Positions 54,400-63,867 of a stretch of DNA of 64,000 bases are shown piece after piece (within the stretch, counting starts at the first letter, position 1; each line of letters starts with the position of its first letter). This DNA is from DASQHL01 sp963843685 (GTDB lineage Bacteria; Chloroflexota; Dehalococcoidia; DSTF01; JACRBR01), in NCBI GenBank assembly GCA_963843685.1, contig CAWJLO010000011.1, positions 45,461 to 109,460 on the forward strand. The letters are read 5' to 3'. The notes under the pieces were generated by a model. The model saw only the letters and a program-made list of their open reading frames with translations. It made no database searches and had not been told where the DNA came from. The position numbers were made by a program, and so were the translations under genes.

Positions 54400-54696
54400 C
54401 TAACCTAGTAGCCCCATCACGATCATTACCAACCCGAGTCCACCGGCGGTGAGCGCTAGGACGCAAGCCATAAGCATGGCCTGCAAGGGCGACGGGTTGG
54501 GCCGCCGTTCAAACCACCGGAGCTCAACATCGGCGGGCCGCTTGTAGAAACGCAAGACCGACTCGGCCGCCTCACGTCGCTTGAGCAAGACGGTCGCCGC
54601 CATAGACACAATGATCAGACCGATCACGAGGTTGGTCGCGCGGCCGACCACGCTCAACTGAGGCGCGAACACTTGAACTAGCGGCTCGATGCCCAT
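54400..54696 (-). CDS. small two-helix membrane protein, RHS-associated
   Basis: 98 residues from ATG 54696 (MGIEPLVQVF, GGGAG upstream); TTG 54720 is an alternative. Two membrane segments: VVGRATNLVIGLIIVSMAAT and MLMACVLALTAGGLGLVMIV. Between them is a charged stretch (KRREAAESVLRFYKRPADVE). It lies between RHS cores 1 and 2. Its position recalls immunity genes of RHS toxins, but no family was recognised and the neighbouring tip is missing. Confidence 0.5.
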   Translation of the reverse strand: MGIEPLVQVFAPQLSVVGRATNLVIGLIIVSMAATVLLKRREAAESVLRFYKRPADVELRWFERRPNPSPLQAMLMACVLALTAGGLGLVMIVMGLLG

Positions 54697-54807
54697 GTAT
54701 CTGCGCTCCCAGCAACGCAACCCCTAGGGCGGCCAAAGGCCCCGGCAATGGCCCGGCTTGCATGCCAGCCTTGAATCCCCGCGCGGCCCAGTCCGCGCAC
54801 TGCGTAC

Positions 54808-54965
54808 TCAAAGTATTCCCTCCGACTCTTCGACCAACAACGGCATCGGGTCCTGCGACAAGAACCACCCCGTCGACGCGTCGTAGTACCGCGCCCGCAG
54901 GTACTCCAGTCCCGTCGCGTCGTGCTGCTCCCCCGTGAACGACCACTCCGTCGTCGAACCGCAGC
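54808..54965 (-). pseudogene. RHS core fragment 2
   Basis: Reads STTEWSFTGEQHDATGLEYL, then RARYYDASTGWFLSQDPMPL before stopping at LVEESEGIL. The DNA block 54854-54949 is nearly the same as in core 3. There is no toxin tip and no upstream repeat region, so it is an orphan core. Confidence 0.8.
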
Positions 54966-54968
54966 GTC

Positions 54969-55280
54969 TTACGGCGACGACGGGCCCTTCTGCGATGCCG
55001 AAAGCCGCGTTCCAAGCGCGCGAATTCCCCTCATGATGATCGCCCAGGTGCATGTGAGAACGAAGAACGCGATCCCGCTGGCGAGCGACGCAAAGATTAG
55101 CGTCCAGACCGATAGACACAGAAAGCCTGCCGTGCCCACCCATAGCACGATTGTCATTCGCTCCCGAACGGTTCGCCGCGTGAGCACGACGAACCCACCG
55201 ACTACTGACATCGCGATAGCGATAGCCGCGAACCCCGTTAGCCAGACGGTGTCGTGCGAACCCATATCAGCGTCCTTCAC
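54969..55280 (-). CDS. small three-helix membrane protein, candidate RHS immunity protein
   Basis: 103 residues starting MKDADMGSHDTVW, with three hydrophobic segments: LTGFAAIAIAMSVVGGFVVL, MTIVLWVGTAGFLCLSVWTL and FASLASGIAFFVLTCTWAII. Its start overlaps the end of the RHS tip gene (55267-55280) on the same strand, the usual position of an immunity gene. That role is inferred from position only. Confidence 0.58.
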   Translation of the reverse strand: MKDADMGSHDTVWLTGFAAIAIAMSVVGGFVVLTRRTVRERMTIVLWVGTAGFLCLSVWTLIFASLASGIAFFVLTCTWAIIMRGIRALGTRLSASQKGPSSP

Positions 55281-56058
55281 AACCTGGAAGCGGATTCTTC
55301 TTCACGTCTTCGAATGGAGCACGACCAAGATCCCAGAACAAAGCGCCGCCGCTCGCGAACACGTCAGCGCCGGGGATCGCCGTTCCTATGCTGGTCCAAA
55401 AGCTAATCGCTGCGCCACTAGCGCTTATGGAGCAATTCTTGACCCCTTGCGTGTACTGGTAGTATGAAATGCCCGCCGCGATCGCGCCGCATGCTCCGAA
55501 GGCCACCGCGGCGGTCACCCCGAAAGTCGGCACTCCCAGAACGATGCCGAGTCCGCACGACAGGCCAAGCAGATCCGCACCAGTCACGCCCCAGTCCACA
55601 CGGGAAGCATAAGACCGGATGGCGTCGAACGCGGCGCGATAAGCGGCAGCCCCGATGTCCGTTACAGCGTCCCACGTGCGCCGTACCACGGTCCCTACGA
55701 CATTCGCTGCGGTCGTTACACCCTTCCAGATCAGTGCTGGATGTGGACAAAACGGATGAAGTAGCCAGCATGTATCGGACAAGATCTTCCTCGCCACGTC
55801 GTACACGTCAGACGCGCCGGGCAACATGCCGCTTGGGTCCGCGAGGTTCGCCGGATTGTCATTGACGTACGCGTACCGTTGCAGCAGCGGCATCGGATCC
55901 CGCGACAAGAACCGCCCCGTCGACGCGTCGTAGTACCGCGCCCGCAGATACTCCAGCCCCGTCGCGTCGTGCTGCTCCCCCGTGAACGACCACTCCGTCG
56001 TCGCCCCCGTCTGCGCCCGCACCGCCCCGAACGCGTCGTACTCGTACGTCCCCGTCAC
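55267..56058 (-). CDS. RHS core with variable C-terminal tip, 5' truncated
   Basis: 263 residues from a GTG at 56058. Residues 1-75 are RHS core: GTYEYDAFGAVRAQTGATTE, then WSFTGEQHDATGLEYLRARY, RFLSRDPMPLLQRYAYVNDN and PANLADPSGM. The tip (about 76-263) has glycine-rich hydrophobic stretches (LLGLSCGLGIVLGVPTFGVT, AVAFGACGAIAAGISYYQYT) and five cysteines; no known toxin fold was recognised. The usual 1000-plus-residue YD-repeat part is absent. Its start overlaps the stop of the small membrane gene upstream (GTGA). Confidence 0.72.
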   Translation of the reverse strand: MTGTYEYDAFGAVRAQTGATTEWSFTGEQHDATGLEYLRARYYDASTGRFLSRDPMPLLQRYAYVNDNPANLADPSGMLPGASDVYDVARKILSDTCWLLHPFCPHPALIWKGVTTAANVVGTVVRRTWDAVTDIGAAAYRAAFDAIRSYASRVDWGVTGADLLGLSCGLGIVLGVPTFGVTAAVAFGACGAIAAGISYYQYTQGVKNCSISASGAAISFWTSIGTAIPGADVFASGGALFWDLGRAPFEDVKKNPLPGCEGR

Positions 56059-56372
56059 TGGCGCTCGCTGCGTCTATGCTTGGCCTGACGAGGTTCGCGG
56101 ACGAGCCGATCGTAAATGAAGCCGAACATCGCTATGAATCCAACAATCCGAAAAAGCCAGTAGACGGTGGTCCTCTCGAACCCGACCGCCAATAGGAGCG
56201 TGAGGACGACGGCCGATATGAGGACAACCGGCCGGAGCCACCACGACGTGAGGTATCGCCAAGCAACACGGCGGTGGGTGTCTCCGGGTCGCTCCAGCGG
56301 CCACGCTGCGTCCAGTAGGCGGTTCGCCCATCCGCGGCGCTCCCGGTGGTGCCGATTCACCTGTCGATCCAC
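56055..56372 (-). CDS. small two-helix membrane protein, RHS-associated
   Basis: 105 residues from GTG 56372. A basic N-terminus (NRHHRERRGWANRLL) precedes two membrane segments: LRPVVLISAVVLTLLLAVGF and VYWLFRIVGFIAMFGFIYDR. Its start overlaps the end of the RHS repeat fragment, and its stop overlaps the start of the next RHS core. A third immunity-like candidate, by position only. Confidence 0.5.
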   Translation of the reverse strand: MDRQVNRHHRERRGWANRLLDAAWPLERPGDTHRRVAWRYLTSWWLRPVVLISAVVLTLLLAVGFERTTVYWLFRIVGFIAMFGFIYDRLVREPRQAKHRRSERQ

Positions 56373-56605
56373 CCGCGCACCGCTCCTGCAGCCCCGAACG
56401 CCCCGCTCGCCGCGGCTGTCGCTCGCTTCGGGCCGTGCCGGTCGTCGTAGCTACACGTCGTCGTACCGGAAGTATCGACCATGTGGCTCCGACTCCCCAC
56501 GGCATCGAGCGTAGGGATGTAGGAGGAGATCGTCGTACCGCCGTCCCGGTTTACGACCGACGTCAGCCGGTTCGCGTCATCGTACGTGCGGTCGTTGAAC
56601 TCCAC
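56357..56605 (-). pseudogene. RHS YD-repeat fragment
   Basis: Reads VEFNDRTYDDANRLTSVVNR, GTTISSYIPTLDAVGSRSHM and TTTCSYDDRHGPKRATAA, a degenerate pair of YD repeats. It has neither the long N-terminal part nor the core, so it is a broken piece of an RHS gene whose downstream core now lies at 55.8-56.06 kb. Confidence 0.65.
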
Positions 56606-56726
56606 ACCGCCTCGGCGGCAAGGCCCGACTGACTGCTACTCTCCGCGTGGCAACACATTGGTTTCTTCGTTTGCCCGAGAACGGCGCCCGATAGTCGCGT
56701 GATCCTCGCCATCGGCGCGGTGCGCA

Positions 56727-57956
56727 CTAGTCGTCGCCCGGGCTCGCCAGCAGCCCCTCCAGCTCGCCGAACGCGTCGATCACCTCTCGCGCCTCGAACG
56801 CCCTGTTACGCCGCCCCACCGTCATCTGCGACAGCACGCCCGCCTCCTGCAGACGTGCGATCGCCTCGTTGGTCGCCTGGAACGAACGTCCTGTTAGCCG
56901 GATCGCGCTCTCGGTCGTGATAATCGGCGCACCGGGCAGCGCAGCGATCAACCGTTCGGCGGCCGAGTTGCGCCGCGGGCGCCCGGCCCGCAACCGCCAC
57001 GCTGCCTGCATCCTCCGCGCGCGCTCTTCGAACGACGTCGCATCCGCGACCGCCCGGCTGCAAGCCGAAGCGAACATCGCCACCCAGGCGTTCAGCCCCT
57101 CGTGTGCGGCGAGGGAGTCGGCGTCGCCCTCGTACCTTGTTCGGCTCAGCGCCCCAACGTACGCCTCCGCCCGCGTCGCGAGCACCAGCGACACGGGCGG
57201 CAGCACGCGCGGCGCCAGTCCTCGCTTCCGCAGCACCATCTGGATCAGCGCTCGCCCCACGCGCCCGTTTCCGTCGACGAACGGGTGGATCGTCTCGAAC
57301 TGCGCGTGCGCGATCGCCGCCTGCGCCACCGCCGGCACAGAATCACCGTTGCAGAACGCGCACAGATCCTCCAGTAGCGGCAGCACCAACGCGTGCGGCG
57401 GTGGCACGAACGCCGCGCCGCACGGGTTGCGGTCGCTCCCGCCGATCCAGTTCTGCTCCGCGCGGATCTTCCCCGCGTGCGACGCCAGCCTCGTCCCCGC
57501 CAGCAGCCGCCGGTGCACTTCCAGCAACTGCTCGACCCCGAGCTCGTCCGTAGCCACCAGTTCGTTGATCGCCCAGTTCATCGCGTCGATGTTGCCCAGG
57601 ACCTCCGCGGCCGTGACGTCGCGCGGCTCCTCACCCAGCTCGCGCGCCGCCTGCGCTCGCAACAGCCGGCGCGCTCCGATGTGCAGCCCTTCGATCTGAG
57701 ACGACGCAACGCATTCGGCGCGCAGCAGCAGCCGCGCCAGCGCCTCGGTGTCGGTCAGCGTCACCGCCTCGGCGTTCAGCCGCGCGATCGCCGCCTCAGC
57801 GTCCGCAACGTCCGCCGCCACGTCTCCGTCCAGCACGATGCGGCGCTCGGAGAGTCCGTCGGGCACGTACGCCTCGTACTCACACGGCGCCCGCTCCCGG
57901 CGCGGGATCCCGGCATCCAGCGTCGCCTCCCAGCGCAGTCGGATAAACTTGCCCAT
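56727..57956 (-). CDS. Fic-family protein with C-terminal winged helix
   Basis: A 409-residue class II Fic protein. The inhibitory motif S-x3-E-G is SSQIEG (85-90), N-terminal to the Fic core. The active site is HPFVDGNGRVGR (224-235) with the catalytic His. A C-terminal winged helix (about 335-400, IITTESAIRLTGRSFQATNE) suggests DNA binding. It would AMPylate a target when the inhibitory helix is released. The gene follows two matching AT-rich sites and may regulate itself. Confidence 0.92.
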   Translation of the reverse strand: MGKFIRLRWEATLDAGIPRRERAPCEYEAYVPDGLSERRIVLDGDVAADVADAEAAIARLNAEAVTLTDTEALARLLLRAECVASSQIEGLHIGARRLLRAQAARELGEEPRDVTAAEVLGNIDAMNWAINELVATDELGVEQLLEVHRRLLAGTRLASHAGKIRAEQNWIGGSDRNPCGAAFVPPPHALVLPLLEDLCAFCNGDSVPAVAQAAIAHAQFETIHPFVDGNGRVGRALIQMVLRKRGLAPRVLPPVSLVLATRAEAYVGALSRTRYEGDADSLAAHEGLNAWVAMFASACSRAVADATSFEERARRMQAAWRLRAGRPRRNSAAERLIAALPGAPIITTESAIRLTGRSFQATNEAIARLQEAGVLSQMTVGRRNRAFEAREVIDAFGELEGLLASPGDD

Positions 57957-57965
57957 GAGACCTCC

Positions 57966-57996
57966 ATATTCAATGTTACTCTATAATCTTGAATAT
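57966..57996 (-). promoter_or_regulatory. Fic promoter/operator site, proximal
   Basis: ATATTCAA and TTGAATAT form an inverted repeat around a 15-bp centre containing TATAGA on the minus strand. It ends 9 bp before the fic ATG. Confidence 0.6.
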
Positions 57997-58006
57997 AGCC
58001 ACCGTG

Positions 58007-58036
58007 TGTTCAAGGTTGGTCTATAAAATTGAATAT
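58007..58036 (-). promoter_or_regulatory. Fic promoter/operator site, distal
   Basis: A near-copy of the proximal site: ATATTCAA and TTGAACA arms (minus strand) around TATAGA, 41 bp further upstream, about four helical turns. The two sites form a tandem operator-like promoter in a markedly AT-rich stretch. Confidence 0.58.
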
Positions 58037-58122
58037 GGTCGGCCCGTACTCAAGCTTGGGCCCGCGCCCTAATTTCCGCCCCAGCGCCCGCGGTCCGGCG
58101 GCCACTCACCCCCTCCCCCACT

Positions 58123-58237
58123 GCCACCCTCGGATCCCGCCCCTGGGCCGCCCGCAGAGTCGCCGGAGGAGAAACCCCCGCCGCGGCGACTGCACCACCG
58201 CCCAACAGATACACCAACTCCCCGCCCGCTACCTCAA
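58123..58237. repeat. mosaic repeat, shares 115 bp with 53941-54055
   Basis: GCCACCCTCGGATCCCGCCC through CGCTACCTCAA matches the first part of the mosaic fragment at 53941. It marks the spot where the fic-res gap was assembled from repeats. Confidence 0.8.
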
Positions 58238-58276
58238 CGGCGGCCCCCGCAACACCCACCGCCGCCGCCTCTCCCG

Positions 58277-58408
58277 ACCCACACGAGATCCCGTCAAGCG
58301 ACATACCACGCATATGCTTGACTCCTCTCGCCCCCTTGACCCCCATTCACCCCACACCCCCGCCACCGCGCCCACACGACACAGGGGCGGCCCCACCCGG
58401 CCGCCCCC
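58277..58408. repeat. dispersed repeat X, copy 2
   Basis: Shares GAGATCCCGTCAAGCGACAT and GCATATGCTTGACTC with 49209-49334 and ends in the same GC hairpin (GGGGCGGCC/GGCCGCCCC). It lies downstream of the res gene and may help end its transcript. Confidence 0.8.
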
Positions 58409-58442
58409 TCCGCAAGAACACCAACGCCCCAACCCCAACAAC

Positions 58443-58505
58443 CCATCCCCACCCCAAACCTCCCCCTCGCCATAACGATGGAGAGGGGGCCGGGGGGTGA
58501 GGTCA
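58443..58505. repeat. boilerplate repeat C/D, copy 2
   Basis: CCCATCCCCACCCCAAAC, a CCCCTC/GAGGGG hairpin, then GCCGGGGGGTGAGGTCAC. It matches 51400-51459 and touches the stop of the res gene. Confidence 0.7.
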
Positions 58506-61276
58506 CCGCAGCCTCTGCAACTCCCCGCTGATCGTCGCCGGATCTGTCGCCCAGATGAACGCCCACGGGCCGAATCCCGCGTGGTGGTTGACCGCGCGGA
58601 CCCAGCGGCCGAGCGCCGACTCCTTCGCGCGATCTTGCTCGCGTTCATAACCCTTCGTCTCGATCACCACGTTCAAATCGCTGCCGTCCTGCCGCGTCAT
58701 CTTGACGATGTAGTCTGGCAGGAAATCATGGCTCTTCCCCTCGTATTCGTACGGGACCGTGAAGTCGAGGTGGTCGTTGCGGACGTACGCCTTCACGAAC
58801 TCCAGCTGCTCGAACCGGTACGCGACGCTGCTCTCCCACTTGTTATCGAGCACCACATGCGAGACCTGGCTCTTGGCCGTCTCCTTCACCGCCCGTGTCG
58901 TCCGAAACATGACCTCGCGCGACGATCCCTCCGGCCGGTACCGCTCGATCCGCGGCAAGAGCGGCACTTCCCCGGCGTCCGTGTCCGGCTCGATTGCGTC
59001 GAACAAGCGCTCGACGATCACGTCGGAGTACTTCCTGAGCGCGACTTCCTCGGGCGGCGTGTCCTTGAAGATCACCCGGCGCTCGATGTACTGCCACGCC
59101 AGCGAGGCGACCTGCGGAAATATCTGAGCGCGGTTGTCCGCCTTCCCGTTCGCCGTCAGCGTGTCCGTGATCCGGCGAGCGATGTCGAACACCGTCGCCT
59201 GTAGCCGCTGGCGCTCGTAGAACGGATTGCGATCCTGGTACTCCTCGGCGCCGGGGCCGCCACGATCGGGCCGACCCACGCGATAGCCCACGCCCGCCTT
59301 CACGAGCACGCTCGTCGGCTCGCGGCTCGGATCAACGATGAGTTCCGGCATCGCGTCGATGTCCGCGCGGATGCGCTCCTTCACGTCGAACACGTATCCC
59401 TCGACCCGGGGGAAGCGAATCTCGAACTGCTCGCGCTCCTTGAATGCTTGCACCAGAAACGAAGGCTTGGGCGGCGCCCCGCCTCGCGTGCTCGTCTTCT
59501 TGACCGGGATCACCTCGAACGGGATGCCGTACACATCGACGTACTCGGGTTCGCTGAAATCGTCGTAGTTCGTGCGCCGCAGGCCACGTCCAACGACCTG
59601 TTCGCAGAGCAACTGCGAGCGGAACGGACGCAACCCGAGAATCTGCGTCACGTTCGACGCATCCCATCCCTCGGTCAACATGCTGACTGACACGACGCAG
59701 CGTATCTGCTCCCCCGGTTGACCGACCTTTCCGACCGTCGATACACGCTCGCGCAGCCGTTCGGCGAGGTCTTGCTTCGTCTGACCCTCGTCGCGCGACT
59801 CCGCTTCGGCGAGTAGCTTGGTGTCGATGCGGATCGTCTGCTCGCGGGTGTCGGTGTTCTTCAGCTCCTCGAAGCCGAGACCCGAGCGGGAGATCGTCGC
59901 GTGTATCTCCTTCGCCAGGTCGGTGTTGTCGCACACGACGATCATCGCGGGCGGCACAACGCTCCCCGCGTCCGTGAACGCCTCGAACCTTTCGTGCCAC
60001 TCGCCGGCCAGCGTGATCGCCGCGCCCTCAGCCTGTCGCCAGACGGCCTCGGGCTTTGCCTTGCGCCGCGGGCCTTCGCGCTCGCTTGCTGGTAGCGCGG
60101 CCATGATCGTGTCCCACAGCCGGAAGTACTTGGGAATCGGGTTGCCCGAATCATCATCAACAGGCACGCGCGGAATCTTCACGATGCCGCACTCGATAGC
60201 ATCAACGAGGCCGAAGTCCGACGTGATCCACGGCAAGCGGCATCCCCTCGTCGTATCCCGATCCGGCGATGTAGAACGGCGTGGCCGAGACGTCGAAACA
60301 GAAGTTGATGCCGCGCGCACGGTTGATCTTGTCCAGGCCCTGCACCCACACGCGCGCCTCTTGTCGCTCGTCCTCGGCCTGCTTCTTCTCGGCGGCGGTC
60401 AGTTTCGGCAACTCGAGCTGCTCGGCGTCGGCGTCTTTCGCAGGCGCTTCGCGGTAGGCATGGTGCGCCTCGTCGTTGAGCACGAGGATGTTCTTCTTCG
60501 GCCCCAGGTCGCGCCCGAGCACCCGTCGCGCGAACGCCTCGTCGCTCTCCTTGCCGCGCTGCACGACGCTGCGCGCCGGGTCCTTGTCCTCGGCGAGTGC
60601 GTGCCAGTTCGTAACGAGGAACTTGCCGCGATTCATCGCTTCCATGAGGCTGCCCGGCACGATGTCGAAAGCCTGGTAGTAGTTGTCCTCGCGCGATGGG
60701 ATGAGCACGCCGATGCGCTGTTTGACCGTGAGGTTCGGACAAAGGATCAGCACCGCGTCGGAGAAGCGCGTGTCTTGCCGGTTCTGCACCTTGTTGAGCA
60801 CCGACCACGCCGCGACCATCGCCATCACGATCGTCTTGCCGCTGCCCGTAGCCATCTTGCAGCAGAAGCGGCGCAGCGCGTCGTCGGGCGGAATGTCGAT
60901 GCCGGCACGCGCCGCCTGTGGCGACTCTACGAGCCAGATCATCGTCTCGACGGCCTCGCGCTGGCAGAAGAACAGGCGCCGCTCGCGGCTGTCCCGCGTC
61001 CAGTAACGGAGCAACTGGCGCGTGATGCTGGTGACGCCGGGATAGTCGTTCTCCCGCCACTGTCCGACCCGGCGACGTATCTCGTTGACCGTTTCGAGCG
61101 GGACGAACTGCTCCTCGGCGACGGCGCCCATCACCACCCGCGTGCGAGGACGGAAGTAGTAGCCCGGCCGCCCGCCGCTGCGCCTTCAGCACGGGGCCGC
61201 CACCCTCGTACGCATAGTGTTGCGCCGGCTCGGAGAAGGGTTCGTTGATGATCGGGTTGTCGACGGCGAGCGCCAT
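58503..61276 (-). CDS. type III-like restriction enzyme Res subunit, helicase-nuclease (apparent frameshifts)
   Basis: About 924 residues from ATG 61276 (ALAVDNPIINEPFSEPAQHY). Shifts near 61165 and 60225 are needed. Helicase motifs: KMATGSGKTIVMAMVAAWSV (I), ILVLNDEAHHAYREAP (II), FCFDVSATPFY (III), QVVGRGLRRTNYDDFS (VI). The C-terminal nuclease is PDYIVKMTRQDGSDLNVVIE followed by TKGYE, a PD-(D/E)xK site. It cuts DNA at unmodified sites with its Mod partner, which lies 8 bp upstream. It may match the family that NCBI names BPTD_3080. Confidence 0.87.
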
Positions 61277-61284
61277 AGGTTGTC

Positions 61285-63867
61285 CTACCGCACGTCGTCG
61301 AGCCGCAGGATGCGGATCACTTCATTGCCGCGGAAGTCGATCACCTTGACGGCGATCGTACGGTATCGCCAGCCGGGAACGGGAGCGACACCGTGCCGCG
61401 CATCGCGTCGAACCGTTCTTCGTCGATCGAGCCTCGCAACGCCTTCTGCAGCTTTGACCAGGCGTCCTTGTCGCCGGGGAAGAACGCCTGGCAGATGCCG
61501 AACGTGCGCCCGTCGTAGTCTTGATCGAGGAACCATGCCGCCACGTCTGCGCCATCGGACGAATGCACTTCGCCCGTCGTAGGGTCGTAAACATCGACAC
61601 CGCGAAGCTCAACTGTGTAGTTCCCGTCCTTGTGCTTCGTGGGCTTGATGTCGGGCTGGCCAAACACGCTGAATAGCTGGCTGTTCGCGGTGACTTTGAG
61701 CAGGTCTTCGAGCTGCACGTCAGGCCTGATGTGCGCGAGTTCCATGCGGAGCTTCGGGTCGGGGTTCTCCTGGATGAACGCCTGCGCCGCGCTGTCGAAC
61801 GCGAAGCCGGCGAAGATCAGACAGGTCGTAGAGGCGCGCCGAACGCGCCGCCTGTTCGACCTGTTGCTGCGTCACGGGGCCGTACTGCGGGCCGAATGAG
61901 ATCGCGACTCGTTGCTGCGTGCCTGGCACGTCGGGTCGCACATCTTCGTCGGCGTCGGCCTCGGCGTGGATGGCGCCGCCATGCGCGACGGGGCGCAGGT
62001 TCCGAGCGCCAGCTTCTTGCCGCCGGGGAACGTCACGCCGTCCTTCCGCAGCAGGCCGATCAACGTGTCGATGTAGTCCGCAGCACTGGTATCGAGCCGG
62101 CCTTCATGGTCGTCGCGCTCGGGATACGCCTCGATCATCGAATCCTCGGCTGCGGCCATCGCCGGCAGCGGGATCGCCTCGACCGTAAACGGGCCACTGA
62201 CCCGTACTCGGCCACGATCGACGTGCGGCCTGTCGTAGAGGACTTCATGCTCGGCATCTTCGGCGATGATGCCGTCGATCTGTCTTGACTGTCACGCCGT
62301 CTAGTCGGGTGTTCTGCGCGATTGATTCAGGGTTATGTGCGGGATCGTCTCGTACTTGAAGCCGCCGGACACGCCGGCGTCGGGATAGGCGATCCGGTAA
62401 TACGGGTAAGTCGCGGTGAGCAGGCGTTGGCGCGCGATACTCAGTGCGACGCGCGAGAGTCGCAAGTTATCCACCGACGCCCCCACATCTCGGCCACATA
62501 GGCGGTCGTGCCCGCTGCCGCATGTCGGATCCAAGACAAGGTCGCCAGGATCGGTCGTCATCAGAAGGCAACGCGCGATGACCTTCGGGTTCGTTTGCAC
62601 GACGTATTTCTTCTTTTCGCCGAACCCGGCCACGCCTGTGTCTGTCCACAGGTTGCGTATATGGCTACACGGTGAAGTCGTAGTATAGCGCACATAGCGG
62701 GGGTGTTCCCGACGATATCTGATCCGCCCGCCCGCCAGCTTGAGTCTTTCGAGTCCTTCTGGTGTGGTCTTCCAGTGGAGGATTACGCCGGAATCTTGAA
62801 AACCCGACCCTCGAATTCAAGATTGAAGGGGGAGTTCGAACCGCCTTGAAGCGACGTTAGATGAGCTTAAGACGTCAGCCGCTCGGGCGGTTCGATATCT
62901 CTTCTCAGAACTCGCGCTGGTACATGCTGGAGCATCAGGAGATCAGTCCCGTGGCTTACCTAATCTGGCTCGGTAGAGCTGGTGGGTACTTCTTCGTTGC
63001 TTCGGCGCGATCCTTCGAGTACCACAAGAGGTAGTCGCCGACCGTATCTAGAAGACTGCCCCGCGAAGCCCGTCGTTTTCACGAACGAAATTTCACTGAT
63101 CAAGTTCTGCGCGCCGAACACTTCGTCCATGAGTTCGCGGACGTGGTGAACATTCTCGTCGGAGATCTGGACGAAGACGGACCCGGAGTCCGCGAGCAAT
63201 TCGCGGGCGAGCTTCAGCCGGTCGCGGAGGTAGGTGAGATAGCTGTGCACGCCAAGACGCCACGTGTCGCGGTACGCCTTAATCGTCTCCGGTTCACGCG
63301 TAAGGTGGGCATCATCACCGTGGTGTACGTCGCGGCGGTTGGTCGCGGGCTGGAAGTTTGAGTTGTAGAGACGCCGTAGGGCGGGTCGATGTAGATCATC
63401 TGCACCTTGCCGCCCATGCCCTCGCGCTCTAGCAGGGAGTTCATGACAAGCAGCGAGTCGCCGAGGACGAGGCGGTTCGACCAGTTCACATCGTGCTGGT
63501 AGTACTCGATCGCCCGATCGAAGGGGAGCTGCGGGTCGGCGAAGAGCCCAAGCTGCTTCGGTTCCTCCCGTCGTGCCTGGCGAATGATCTGCGGTGTTGA
63601 GACCCGCTCGTGGATATGCAGTGAGACGGTGTCGACCGTCAGGCCCGCTTCATCCCGTTCTTCCTTCCCCGCCCATACGAGCTGCGGGTCAAGGTGCGGG
63701 TCGTATTTGTACTGGGCCGTTTCGCGGACGGAAGTCTCGGGCCTCGCCATGAGGAGCCCGTACTCGGGGTTGTTCTTGCGTGTCGCCTCGTCCGTGCCGT
63801 ACTGGTACGCCTCGACGACCTCTGCCGAGGCCGCCTTCTTCCGGGGTTTGCGCGGTGCTCGCGCCAT
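61285..63867 (-). CDS. type III-like DNA methyltransferase Mod, beta class (many apparent frameshifts)
   Basis: About 860 residues from ATG 63867 (MARAPRKPRKKAASAEVVEA). Motif IV is MIYIDPPYGV near residue 165. Further frames give LTYLRDRLKLARELLADSGS, VFVQISDENVHHVRELMDEV and HWKTTPEGLERL, then SAM motif I DPTCGSG, so the order is beta class. The end is VKVIDFRGNEVIRILRLDDV. At least six one-base shifts are needed. It methylates adenine (or N4-cytosine) at a site it shares with Res. If the shifts are real, the system is dead. Confidence 0.8.

Noticed and set aside
61285..63867. Phase-variable mod gene
   Set aside because: No tract of simple repeats is visible at the breaks, and the breaks are scattered, which fits error or decay better than switching.
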